A stretch of DNA of 64,000 nt from Patagioenas fasciata (lineage: Eukaryota; Chordata; Aves; Columbiformes; Columbidae), in contig NC_092521.1 in NCBI RefSeq assembly GCF_037038585.1, positions 74,130,898-74,194,897 of the forward strand, read 5' to 3'. The notes below the pieces were generated by a model. The model was not told the DNA's origin, searched no databases, and worked only from the letters and a program-made list of their open reading frames with translations. The translations under genes were made by a program, and so were the position numbers. Positions 12,367 through 23,452 of this stretch are shown here, in pieces (positions within the stretch are counted from its first letter, which is position 1; every line of letters starts with the position of its first letter).

Positions 12367-13478
12367 GTAATTCTTATCGTGAAGTTCTTCCAAAGTTCCA
12401 GACAGGGTTGGTAGCTCAGAGTCCTCCCAGCCCGCAGCTAAGTGGGGTTTTGTATGTAAAACTCTGCAAGCATTTCTGTCATGAGGACTTGATCTTTAAC
12501 ATCTTTCATTTGGCAGGCATGTCCCGTGAATCTTGCCATCATTTTATGTGACACTTCTAACACTTTATCTGGTGCTCCTTTGGCTTAGGAAATTTCTGTG
12601 CAAGAGCAGCTCAGTGCTGAAGCGTGGTGTGCCTGTGAGATGACCTTGGTTCACCTCACAGATTATTTATTTTTTCAATCACTCTAATTGAATAGGAAAG
12701 TTTATCTGGACAGTGAGCATTAAAACTATATAGCTATGAAGGACCAAGCTCCGATGGGTGTAATTGCATTTATTTAAAGAAGAAGATTGCCTTGGAAAAT
12801 GAAAATAACAATAAGCAGTTGCCTTTGAGGATTTCAAAGACTGCTGTGCTGATGGACAGGTTTGGAAAGTATTTCAAAGCTCCATGTAATTGTCTGAGAA
12901 GAAAAAAAAGGCTGGGAGCTGGTTAAATTGACAGCAGTGAAGTAGTCTCCTTCCCAGCAGCCATTCCAGAGCCAGACAACAGTGGGTTTGCCTCAGAGAG
13001 TAGAGACGCTGTGAGGCACATCCTGAACCTACAGAAGCAAACTGGCAGTAACCTTCAGTTAGGGAAACTTTGGTTCTTCATCTCAAAATGGGGGCTCATA
13101 AAAATCAACAGTTTTTTAAAAAAAAGCAAACAAAACAACAAAGCCACCAAAAAACCTACAAACAAAACAACAACAAAACCCAGAAAAAATACAAATGCCT
13201 TCATTCAGTTTCTAGCAGGGCCTGAGTACCTTGTTGCTGCAAACTGCCAGAGCTGCAGAGTATTTTAAAGCAGGCACTGATGTTTATCTTACTGGACCCA
13301 GCTGAGAAAGTGATTTCTTTCAAAGCATACTCAGCTTCTGAGCTGTAATTCAGGGTGGTGTGACCTTATCCTGGCCAGCTCTTGACTAGTACTGTACTTA
13401 CCTTTACTCTGCAGTGAACTTACATGTTGTTAGTTTTTTTTTCCTGAATTTATCTGACTTTCTTCTGATATTTTATAG
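12367..13478 (+). other. GRB10: GRB10 intron 5
   Basis: A 1.1-kb intron with an A/C-rich low-complexity tract at about 13,117-13,190 built from AACAAAACA-like words. Such tracts recur in this window (also about 4,485-4,535, 26,725-26,757 and 37,682-37,735). No exon or RNA gene was recognised. Confidence 0.75.
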
Positions 13479-13577
13479 CCCAACAGAGTGAGAAATGAAA
13501 CTAAGGAACTGAGGTTGTTGTGTGCTGAAGATGAGCAAAGCAGGACGTGCTGGATGACTGCCTTTCGACTCCTCAAG
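13479..13577 (+). CDS. GRB10: GRB10 exon, C-terminal helix of PH domain
   Basis: A 99-nt exon (33 codons, phase 0) encoding residues 200-232, [20 protein letters not shown] then [13 protein letters not shown]. It holds the last strands and the C-terminal amphipathic helix of the PH domain, including the near-invariant Trp of PH folds in [10 protein letters not shown]. The acceptor is TTTATAG and the donor GTACCT. Confidence 0.95.
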
Positions 13578-16484
13578 GTACCTCCTCCCTCTGTGTGAAT
13601 AGAGCTACCCATGTAGTTAAGTTGCATTGGTCATTGTGTTTGTGAGAAGATACCTATATGTTCTTAAATATCATCTGCCTCCAAAGCGATACAGCCAAGA
13701 GCAAAATGCCAGGCCGACATGTCCCTCCTAAGCTTTTAAGGACAGCACTGGGCTCATTTCCTTCCATTTATGAATCAAGTATAATTTTAATACATGTGAA
13801 TGAATCAAAAAACTGCTTAACAAGGTATTTGCAAGTTATCATAAAGCTAAAGAAAATGTTTTGAAAATGGTAAGTGTTTAGCTTAACTAGAACAGGGCGC
13901 TCTCTAGAGCCTTTGCCTCAGTTTTCTGAAGGTTCTATTTTAAAAAGTAACAAAAATAAGCAACTCTGTCTCTGGGTGAAAGTTATTCATATCTAAGAGC
14001 AAATTATGAGATTTCTTGTAACATAGTAGGCTTCACAGGTTTCTTTCAAACAAAATCAGCACAGAAGGAACTGAGGAGAAGGTTGGCTATTTTGTGCTCT
14101 TTGAAGCAGAGAACTTCCTGATCTTCATAGCGAAATGTGCAGAATTTTTTTTTTGGTTTGGGTTTAAATTTTCCCTGAAGGTGCTGCTTTGTGAAAGGGA
14201 ATATCCATATATATTAAAAAAAATAGGAAATATTATAGCTAATGTGTTACACATGAAAATCTCACCTCTCTTCTGCACAGTTATCCCACTCTCTAATATT
14301 CTGTGTGAGAGTGCAGCATACAAAATGTGATAAAAAATAGATAAAAAGTAGAGACATGCACAAAGTGTGGTACTTGATACTAGATACATGTCCACCAAAA
14401 CAGGGTGGAGAACCTTGACCTCAGTCATCTTTGGTTCTCCCCGTAGCAAACAGATAACTTCAGATTTGGAAATGAGGCCACGGCTGTTCCTCCGTCTGCT
14501 GCGGTCAGCGCTCCAGTGTCCTGCTGGTGGCTGCTGTGTGCCAGGCTGTGCCCAAAATGGGATGTGTAACCCAGGGGCACTGTGAGCAGTTGTCCTCTCT
14601 GTCCTGAATGAACAGTCACTATTCCAGCCTAAGTGGCAGCTGACATTGGCGAAACCTCCACCCCCCTCTCTTCCAAAATGCCACTTTCCCCAGCAGCATT
14701 TCACAACCACCTGCTGAAGAAGGTGCATTGCTGCAGCTTGTGTCCAAGGAGCTGAAAGGGTGTGGGGGCATCAGAAGGAGCATGAGGTTTATCGCTTCCC
14801 AGTCCACATGTGGCATTGACTGGGAGAAACCACAGAGATTCCCATTGCTGCCTAAGCATTGTTTATTTCTCCCCTCCCTTTCAAAGATAGTTTCTCTGAT
14901 TTGTTTATCATCAAGACATGACAAATGTTTGCTACAGTTACCTGTTCTACAGAAAGCAAATGAGACTCCCAGGCCTGTGGGTATGAAAACACAACACCTG
15001 TTCTCCATCTACATTAAATGGTCACCTTCCAAGCCAGAGCACATCACTTTGAGTGTTCTCCAAATATTATCTCATTTGTTAATTGTAAGAGATGCTGTGT
15101 TGCAGTACAGAAGTTCCTATTTTAAGTTGTTAGAAAAGCAGGTGTGTTAGTCGTAGTGTGGGCCAGGATGCAAGGAGCAATCCCAGTTACAAGATGTATG
15201 TTTGATCTCCATGGAGCTGATACCTCTGTTGACTATCGTAATTCACTCTCCAGTTACTTGACTTGACTCATGTTTAATACACATTAACAATTATAGTAAG
15301 AGTTTGAGTCTCCAGACAATTCCAAGTGCTTCTTCTCAGCTGTCCTTTACTTTTCCTAATTACACAGAATTTTGCATAGTGGGGAAAGTGCTCAGAGGAT
15401 CAGACAATTGTAGTGAATTGTGCCTTGAAGATGGCACTTGCTCTGAAGAAATTACTTATGCTGGTCTAGCACTAATGTTCCTGAATGGCAAGGAAAAACC
15501 TTCAGAGTGTACAGAATTAGCTATTCTTACCCAGCAGCTAGACATGCATCTTTCTGGGAATCTTTCTTTGCAGTGCAGCCTGTGGCAGCAACAGTGCTGT
15601 ATGGCAGTAATTTCTGTATACTGGCACGTAACATTCACCCTTAAGCTGTTAATGCTATGGGGGGGAAAAAATAGTTTATTTTTAAGGAACACTAAATGAA
15701 CCTTAAAGGTGTATAGTCAGGGAAAATTAAGGGTGTGCCAGGAGGCTGTGGCTGTGACCCTTCTTTTTGTTTACCTATTGATTTGGCTTGCTATAGTCAC
15801 ATACTACCCTGTTTAAAAAATTATCTGTACCATTTCAATTAGAACACTCAGTAAGCAATGTTGCTATAACTCAGCACTGTACCTCTAAAGAATACACTGA
15901 GTAGATTTTTTCCTACTGCCCTAGTTACTAGTGTTGCTAAAATTTATCATGTTCAATGAGGAACAGGACTGGAATTAAATCACCTTATTTTTACTAAGAT
16001 GAGAAAAGTACCCGAAGTGTTATTTCCTGACAAAATTTATTAAAAGATCTAGTGAATTAGAAGGGTTCTTATTTTTTATCACTATGAAAACCGAGTTTGA
16101 ACGGCTTACGAAGAATTTTTTTAAGCTCACATTACTAGGAGAGTAAAAAGAGAGGGAGTTAAAATATGTGTTCTGACCTTGAGTGAACACTTATATTCTA
16201 CAAGGTAAACATGGTGATATCTGATAGTGGCAGAAATTACTTGCGTATTTCACTCCGGCTTGTAAAAGTGTTGTCTTTTAAATAAAACTTGTCGTGCATA
16301 TTTACTGCTCAACTGCCACCTGCCAATCACTGTTGCTCAGTGCAAATTGCTTTGGGACAGCTTCTGATCCTGAAAATAATAAACTGGTGTTACCAGTGTA
16401 AGTGGTATTATGAAACCACTACAGTTTTTTTTTTTTCCTAGGGTATATATTTGAATAATAATGTCCTTGCATTTCTGTTGGCAG
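13578..16484 (+). other. GRB10: GRB10 intron 6
   Basis: A 2.9-kb intron. It holds several open frames on both strands (the longest is 213 codons, minus, 14,087-14,728), but none has a recognisable domain and they overlap one another. I see no repeat family. Confidence 0.75.
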
Positions 16485-16562
16485 TATGGAATGCTACTGT
16501 ATCAGAATTACAGAATTCCTCAGCAGAGAAAAGCCATGCTTCCACACTTTTCCACTCCTGTA
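16485..16562 (+). CDS. GRB10: GRB10 exon, PH-BPS junction
   Basis: A 78-nt exon (26 codons, phase 0) encoding residues 233-258: [20 protein letters not shown] then HFSTPV. It ends the PH helix and opens the segment between PH and SH2. The acceptor is TTGGCAG and the donor GTAAGT. The next exon begins with RSVSEN, so the PV-RSVSEN junction lies exactly at this splice site. Confidence 0.94.
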
Positions 16563-17205
16563 GTAAGTAATGAACTTTACCTCATTAATGTATGATGTTG
16601 GAAAAGATGCATTTGCCTTTGCATTTTAAAAGTGGAAGATTTTACGCTAACAAGTGTAAATCCAGCATTGTGTAGCAAATCAACGTAAAGTTCACATTTT
16701 GCATGAGTGTGGTGTACATGGTTGGCTCTCCATTATCTTAGGCTTACGTGATCCACATGATTAAAAATCCTGGATACGTCAGGCACTTTGAGAAGTACAG
16801 TACAGAGACATCTGGCTGTCTCTGCAGAAGCCAGCTTGGGTCTGGCAAAACTAACATGTAAATTTCCTAAAATATGTTGGGCCAAGAGCTGACTGTTAGC
16901 TATCTAGAAGTGAAAATCAGAAAGTTGGATTCCAACTGGCCCTGAAAATGACTGGAGTATAGTAATAGGGCAAGTGGGCAACTTGAGCAAGACAGATTTT
17001 ATTCTCAGCCATTGAATCCTCTCCCTCTCCTACAGCCTGAAAAGAAAAGCCGTCTTTTTTTGTGTTTGTGAAAAGAGATGTATTTTCTGTGCTGTTGAAG
17101 GCTAACTTGGGACAGTCTTCTGAAACCAAAGACATTTTGAAATTTAACTCTCAAGCTGGTTTTTTCTTTCCCTGTTTTTTGAAACAAGTGAAAATTCCTT
17201 TACAG
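16563..17205 (+). other. GRB10: GRB10 intron 7
   Basis: A 643-bp intron ending in TTTACAG. Nothing else was recognised. Confidence 0.8.
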
Positions 17206-17322
17206 AGAAGTGTATCTGAAAACTCACTAGTAGCAATGGATTTTTCGGGGCAAATAGGAAGAGTTATTGAAAATCCTGCTGAAGCACAGAGTGCTGCCTT
17301 GGAAGAAGGACATGCTTGGAGG
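17206..17322 (+). CDS. GRB10: GRB10 exon, BPS region
   Basis: A 117-nt exon (39 codons, phase 0) encoding residues 259-297: [20 protein letters not shown], then [19 protein letters not shown]. This is the core of the BPS (between PH and SH2) region. In GRB10/GRB14 it docks on the activated insulin-receptor kinase domain and inhibits it. RSVSEN matches the site described in mammals as an Akt target that creates 14-3-3 binding. That this function applies here is inferred from identity. The acceptor is TTACAG and the donor GTAGCT. Confidence 0.95.
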
Positions 17323-18218
17323 GTAGCTATCTTCTCTTCTTTTCTATTTTTGTATTAGTGTCTGTTGAGAACCAAACCACAGAGTGTGCTATCATGTTAG
17401 TGCAGTGCTGGTCACAGTCTAGCTTAGCTCCAACCTGAAGCAATCACACTGCAAGCATGCAGATCTGAAAGTCAATATCCATCTTTAGCAAAACTGTCAC
17501 ATTCACAACAACCTTCTACCACTGCTTCTCTGTCCCCCTAGTGTCCAGAGGAAAGTTGAGGGGGAAAGCAGACCCACCAGAACTTTACTGCCAGTTTGCA
17601 AAACCAGTCTCTGAGGAGGAATATGTCAAATTAAATGCTTCCCCACATGGAAGAGGCTGGGGCTCTGACTAATGGCTTGCTCCCAGTAAGTTTAACTGCA
17701 GAATATACAAGAGGCAGGACCTCTTGCAATGAAAACTGATGTAACTTGTTTATAGTGTCTTGTGGACAGACAGCTGCAGTATAAGTTTTCCCACATGCTC
17801 GTCTCTCAGGGAACAGGTGTCATTACTGAAGCACTACCTGGTGCTTTATGTATGGGAGGGCAATACTGCTTGATTTACTGAGTGCCTGGTGTTTTGCCTG
17901 AGCAGAAACATATCAGACTTTTCTTTTTTCTGTCATTTTAAAAATTTCTTTTCTTTTTTTTTTTTCCCTTTTTTTTTTTTTTTTAGATACTGAGCTTTCA
18001 TCATTAACATCTGGCTTGTGTTTTAGGCCAACTGAAATGAGCCGCTGCTTGTAGATTAGCCCCCTTCCCCCCTTCAAAGTTGCATTTCTTTTTCTCATTC
18101 TTGCATTAAACTTGCCCAGCCCCCAGTTTCCTGTAAATTAAATCTGTATTGCATGTGCATTAATTCTCTTCTGTTAAGGCTTTAGTGTGGTTTTAATGGT
18201 AATTCATTTTCTCTATAG
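17323..18218 (+). other. GRB10: GRB10 intron 8
   Basis: A 0.9-kb intron with an extreme T-rich tract at about 17,921-17,985 that ends in AG, resembling a strong but unused splice acceptor. The true acceptor, CTCTATAG, is at 18,211-18,218. Confidence 0.75.
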
Positions 18219-18285
18219 AAACGTAGCACAAGAATGAACATCTTGGGTAGCCAAAGTCCACTCCATCCTTCCACGCTGAGTACAG
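18219..18285 (+). CDS. GRB10: GRB10 exon, BPS-SH2 linker
   Basis: A 67-nt exon (22 codons plus one base) encoding residues 298-319, [20 protein letters not shown] then ST. It is the tail of the BPS region and the linker to SH2. The SQSP and following Ser/Thr sites correspond to the cluster where mammalian GRB10 is phosphorylated, including by mTORC1, which stabilises the protein. Use of these sites in this organism is inferred. The donor is GTAAAT, and the split Val codon is completed in the next exon. Confidence 0.93.
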
Positions 18286-19265
18286 GTAAATTCTACTGGT
18301 TTGTAAGCATAATATCAGAGGCCTCTCTGGTAAACAAAAGTTACTTCATACAGAGACAGAGTACAGTCATGTAGTATTAATGCAACAATGTCAAATACAA
18401 TGTTTATGTTTATCAGTAGCTTCTGTGTCATTAACATGCTTACCCGTACAGAGATAGTAAAAGGAACTTGTTTTTCTTTGGAGGCACCCTCAAGCTTTTC
18501 TTCAATATTAATCTTTTGAAATACGGATTTTATAAAAAAAAAGACACCATAAATGTTACATTTAAAACAATTCACCAGTCGTTTCTTCATTTTAGATAAA
18601 GTAAGTCAATGAGTGATCTCTTAATCTTTAAAGAGTAAAAAATCTTCAAAATAGCATTCATTCCATACTAATTGAATAATGTAAAGTTATGGATGCCTTT
18701 AATATGAGTCCTGAATATCTCTTTGAGATTGCAAAATAATAGGAAATTGCGTATTAATAAATCCTGGACTTCTTGGAGAAAAAACAGCTATTCCCTGTTT
18801 CTGTTCTGTTGAACAGAATTTTAAAATACCATTTGAAAATAAAACAGTAAACATAAAAATATCTGGGAGTAACTCCACCCTTGAAAGCACAAACTGAAGT
18901 GCTTTTCATTATTTGAGAGTTAAAGTGACTTAGTTCTAACTCGTTAGCTTATACATTGAAGAAGAATTTAGTCCCAACACTTTCAAGAAGTTATGAAAAG
19001 GCAATATTATAACTTAGTCATGCAAACCAGAAAATACATGGAGATAATGCCATCTACTTGGTTTGGTATAATAAGTAGGTGCAGTAGCTGATGCATTTTT
19101 TTCATTTTGATTCATTTTTATATAGATAGGTGAAAGATATTTTATATTCTGTAATGAAACTGTACCCACTTTTAAAATGTTTAAATAATTAGTGTGTGGA
19201 AGAAACTGTTGCACGTTACTGTTTTTAACCATCCTTTCTTTCCCTCTTTTCCCTCTCGCCTCCAG
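18286..19265 (+). other. GRB10: GRB10 intron 9
   Basis: A 980-bp AT-rich intron ending in CGCCTCCAG. No exon or repeat was recognised. Confidence 0.8.
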
Positions 19266-19353
19266 TTATTCATAGGACACAGCACTGGTTTCACGGCAGA
19301 ATCTCTAGAGAAGAATCTCACAGGATTATTAAGCAACAAGGGCTTGTGGATGG
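19266..19353 (+). CDS. GRB10: GRB10 exon, start of SH2 domain
   Basis: An 88-nt exon completing the split Val codon and ending two bases into a Gly codon. It encodes residues 320-348, [20 protein letters not shown] then [21 protein letters not shown] is the standard opening of an SH2 domain: the Trp starts beta A and the Arg after HG belongs to helix A. The domain binds phosphotyrosine on the insulin, IGF-1 and other receptors. The donor is GTAGGT. Confidence 0.95.
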
Positions 19354-21871
19354 GTAGGTATTCCTGTTGCTTAGTATTTATGATCTGATGGTAAGTGTTA
19401 CAGACAAGAGCAAAACTTCTGCTGGGAGGGTTTACAAGTCTGTGAGCACTTTTGAGTAGCCTGATTCTTGACTAGTCCCTTTATAATTAATTCCTGTGAT
19501 CTGTGTAGAAGACACATTTTTCAGGCAAAGCTGTACCTAGCCATTTGCCCACAAATTTGTAATCAGCCATTTGGGTTTTTTTACAGGAATCAGAGCAGTT
19601 AATGATGATTTCTTGCTATTGATTTCTGTTCTAGAGCAAAGAAAGTGCCTGTGCCAGTGGTCTCTAAAATGTCTGTACTTGAGATTTTAGTATCTTCTGA
19701 GCATCTCTGTTTCCCTTATTTGTATGTAGTTATGGTTATAGAAGGGAAGTTGCTTGGACTGTATTCAGCAGTTCTTTATTTGTGGAATGGGAGGAGCACG
19801 GTTGCCTTCAGTTCATTCATCTCACTGCTGACAGGGTTAACGTAGAAAGTTACGTTGGCTTCTCAGGAGACAGTCAAGTTCAAACCTTTCTCTGGCGTTT
19901 TCTGATTCAGCAGCATCACAGATCTTTGAAGGATGAAATATACTGGAGAAGTAGAAATTGCTAATGCATGTACATATTCCTCAGGCAGGGCTTTTTTACT
20001 GTTTTGGGTTTTTTTGCCGGGCTTAAGCTATTGGGTTTTAGCTGAGCAGGTCAAACGGAAAAGCTGAGGAAGCAAAGGACCACTGCTGACTTGCTGGGTT
20101 TCTGGTTCTGTCACACTACAGATCTTCTTTACAATCCGAGGCTCATTTTGACTTGTTGCCTTAGGAATCTAGCGGCCCGTCCTTCTTGGGGTCTTCATAA
20201 ACGTGTTAACGCCTTCGAGATGGTGTTGAATTTGTGCCCAACCATCTTGCTCACTGTGGAAGGTGAAAACTGGTTAGTTTGGCTGTGACAAGGTCAGTCA
20301 GCAGCGGCAAAAGAACCATGTTACCTCTGTGCTCTGAAGTCTAAGGATCGTGGTTTTCAGGACAGAAAAAGTCCTGTCTGTGTTTTCCTGCTCTGTGTGT
20401 TCTTGAACAAAAGAAGGGGGAAAGTTAATAGTCTTCTGATGGTTCGTGTAAGGTGTTCAGCAATGTATATAGACAGCTGATACTGCTGTCATTGGACTGT
20501 TTCTGGAAGCTATTGTTGAGCATGCATCCATCTGTATAGTCATTATTTGTGTGGACAGCCTGTTGCTTTCCAGAGGTTCAGTAAACACCTACAGGATCAG
20601 TTGTGCTGAGCTTGGCTTTGTACCACCAGTTTATGATACTGGGCATTATCCGAAATGGCTAGATGCAAGATAATGTGGAGATACCTGCATGAACTGCAGC
20701 AGCCACAGAGGAGGGAAGAGATGGATCGTGATGTGTAAATTCCTTGGTCCCTTTTCCACACATCTGGTCTTGCTAGGACTAAAAAGGAATGTTCAAATAC
20801 TGTGCATGGTTTCCGGTGGTGGCAAGACATGCCTGTCTCTGAGTAGTGAACTGACCCTGGTTATGATGGTGCATTTTTGTGGTATTGACATTTCTCAATT
20901 GGTTCTGAGGAGCTGGAGTAAGTTCTGTTGGGTTCGTAAGACTACAAGCAGTTCTTGCAACTCAGCCTTGGACAAGTGTGTTCCTGGCTTAGTGGTTAGC
21001 AATTAGGAGGACTTGAGGCCTCCCCCAGCACTGTACTTGGCCATCTCACAAATTCACTAGTGATTAGCACTGTGAGACTCATGCCAAAGGTATATTCTTA
21101 TTTCCTGTGGTGTGGAGAGACTTCTTTTCTTTAGTTCATAAATGTCAAGGGGAGGAAACATTTTTTTTACTAGATTTTTTTCTCCTCTTCCAAGTATGTA
21201 TTTAACCATTTGAGGTAGGACTCCAGTTTTGTGGGTTGACTTAAGACTGACAGTTGCATAGTGTATGATGTTACTAGCTATACTCCTATGTTATTTTTCA
21301 GTGATCTGAAGGAAAAAGACAATGACTGTTTTAGAGGAAAAAACATGGTGTCTTTTCCCCATCTTGATTATGTGGATGCTACTTAATTGATAAGTTTTAA
21401 GAAAGTATTGAGTTTCTGTGCAATTGTGGCTATTTAATTTAAACGTAATTTTGCTAATACTGGATTTCTGTAAACTGATGCGAGATCCTGGAGAGTGGGA
21501 ACAGATTTTCATGTATTACTTTCCCACCTACAGAAATCCAGATTTGCTTTGGAGTTAAATGAGAACATTTTCTTCACAAGAGTACCTATCAGTAACAGAA
21601 AGCTCAGTTACTGAGACCCTTTAAAAAAGCCTCATACATACATTCATAGGGGAAGAATTACTGCCATGTATCTTTCAGTTCTAATTTCTTCATCTATTAC
21701 TGTTATATAGCCATGGTATAAAAATTGAAAGCAAATTGCCAGTTGTGGAATCACCTGTTAACGCAACTAAAGAAGAGTTAGGCAAAAGCACAAGATGACT
21801 TAGTAGTTCTGACTATTTATGAAGAAATTGATTGTGTTATTCAGTGTGTACTTAAAAATGTTCTCTCCTAG
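19354..21871 (+). other. GRB10: GRB10 intron 10
   Basis: A 2.5-kb intron ending in CTCTCCTAG. No mobile element, RNA gene or exon was recognised. Confidence 0.8.
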
Positions 21872-21965
21872 ACTATTTCTTCTCCGGGACAGCCAAAGCA
21901 ATCCAAAGGCATTTGTACTTACACTGTGCCATCATCAAAAAATAAAGCATTTTCAAATCTTGCCG
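21872..21965 (+). CDS. GRB10: GRB10 exon, SH2 core with FLLRDS
   Basis: A 94-nt exon that completes the Gly codon and ends at phase 0, encoding residues 349-380: [20 protein letters not shown] then [18 protein letters not shown] is the SH2 signature, whose Arg (beta B5) bonds the phosphate of phosphotyrosine. It is intact, so the domain should be able to bind ligand. HFQILP is beta D. The donor is GTAAGC. Confidence 0.95.
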
Positions 21966-22738
21966 GTAAGCAATTATTTTTGACACTGATCATCAAGAAA
22001 AAAGAACTTATAAAGCTTTGCCAACATCTGAAGAGACCTCTTATTAATTACTGATGTAATTAACAGGGATGTTTCCATTAGCAACTATATTAGCAAGTAT
22101 TCTTTAGAATCGTCAAATGCCTGATTAAGATTCTTTGTTAACATTGCCTGAAAAAACACTGTAAGTCATTTAGATACAGATGTAACGCAAATAACTTGTT
22201 CTCTGACTGAGAGCAGCAACAGTGGCAGTTGTCACCCTGCCACTTAGGCAAATGTAGAATAACTTAGGGAAACTGTAAAAACTTTTATTCTGAAGGTTAT
22301 CCAGTAAGATTGAGCTTAAAGTAACGTTACACTGAGATATCAATGAACTATTTGATTTTTATCTTGATCAAAAAGAGCATCAGAAGACAGAGCTCTCTAT
22401 TGGTCCAAGCCTTCTTGCCTTGCTTTGCCTACCAATTTTACAAACAGCTAACAAATACTTTGGGGGTATTTTAGTTTTATGTAGTGAAGACCAGTCTATG
22501 CAACTTTCAATTACTTTGCCCATGAGCTTTCCCTTTAATAAAGAAAACATTTCAAGTTGCGTTATTGTACGTCCCTTTCTAGTGCTGTGCCTGGTTTTGT
22601 GAAGATCTCCGGGCAGTAGGTTGTTTGGGCAGTGTCCAACATTTATCTTACGTCACACACCCATACTCTTTATTTTTTGTCACGCTTGCATCTCTTCATG
22701 TGCCGCCTAAACTTGAAAAGCATGTTTTGTTTCCCCAG
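21966..22738 (+). other. GRB10: GRB10 intron 11
   Basis: A 773-bp intron ending in TTTCCCCAG at 22,731-22,738. Nothing else was seen. Confidence 0.8.
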
Positions 22739-22885
22739 TGTGAAGATGATGGACAGATATTTTTCAGCCTGGATGATGGGAACACCAAATTCAGTGATCT
22801 AATCCAGCTTGTTGAATTCTATCAGCTAAACAAAGGAGTCTTGCCCTGCAAACTCAAACACCACTGCATCCGAGTGGCCTTATGA
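22739..22885 (+). CDS. GRB10: GRB10 last coding exon, end of SH2, stop
   Basis: The final coding exon of 147 nt encodes 48 residues (381-428, [14 protein letters not shown] to HCIRVAL) and a TGA at 22,883-22,885. It finishes the SH2 domain, including [20 protein letters not shown], and the C terminus [12 protein letters not shown] is the usual GRB10 ending. The 428 residues in the window plus roughly 166 missing ones equal the usual length of about 594. An ATG-started open frame reaches back to 22,625, but its first part is intron. Confidence 0.96.
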   Translation, partial: CEDDGQIFFSLDDGNTKFSDLIQLVEFYQLNKGVLPCKLKHHCIRVAL

Positions 22886-23433
22886 CCTCAAATCTGACTC
22901 TCACTGAAGACTGGATTTGCTAGAAGAGTAATTGTAAGAGAACGTTGACACTGGGGAATTGGCAGATTTGTAAGCTGGTAAAAACAAATAAAAATATTAT
23001 GCACCTTGGGACTCTGAAAGGGATGGATTCGACAGGTGGCAACAGACCAAGATTGCTGGTTTGTCTAACGCCTAAGAGTGATTGCTGCTGAGTGTCCCAG
23101 CAACCCAAAAATGGGGGGAGGGTATGTGAAACCATGAGTAAATTTGAAAGAAAACTGGAAACTGTCTTGGCTGGGCCACTTAACAGGAACAAGTGTGAAG
23201 AGAAATCTTTGGAAAGAACTCTTGCCCTGGAATAATCTTGACAATTAAGACTAGTGTGTTTACTTTTTGTATTGATCACTTTTTTTGCACTCCTACTTTG
23301 TTTCGGATATTGTATGCAGCCTATATTAGGAGCTGATGTGGCTTTTAAAATTCATGCAGGAGTTGGGTAGTAATCTGCACCCTAAAATGTATGGAATGCT
23401 TCAGCCTAAAAGGACCTAGAAGAAAATCAAGAA

Positions 23434-23452
23434 GTGTGTGTGTGTGTGTGTG
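23434..23452 (+). repeat. (GT)n microsatellite in GRB10 3' UTR
   Basis: About nine and a half perfect GT units, followed by an imperfect GAGCGTGCAC tail. Confidence 0.9.

Noticed and set aside
14087-14728. 213-codon minus-strand open frame in GRB10 intron 6
   Set aside because: It has no domain, overlaps plus-strand frames, and lies inside an intron of a well-supported gene. It is probably chance.
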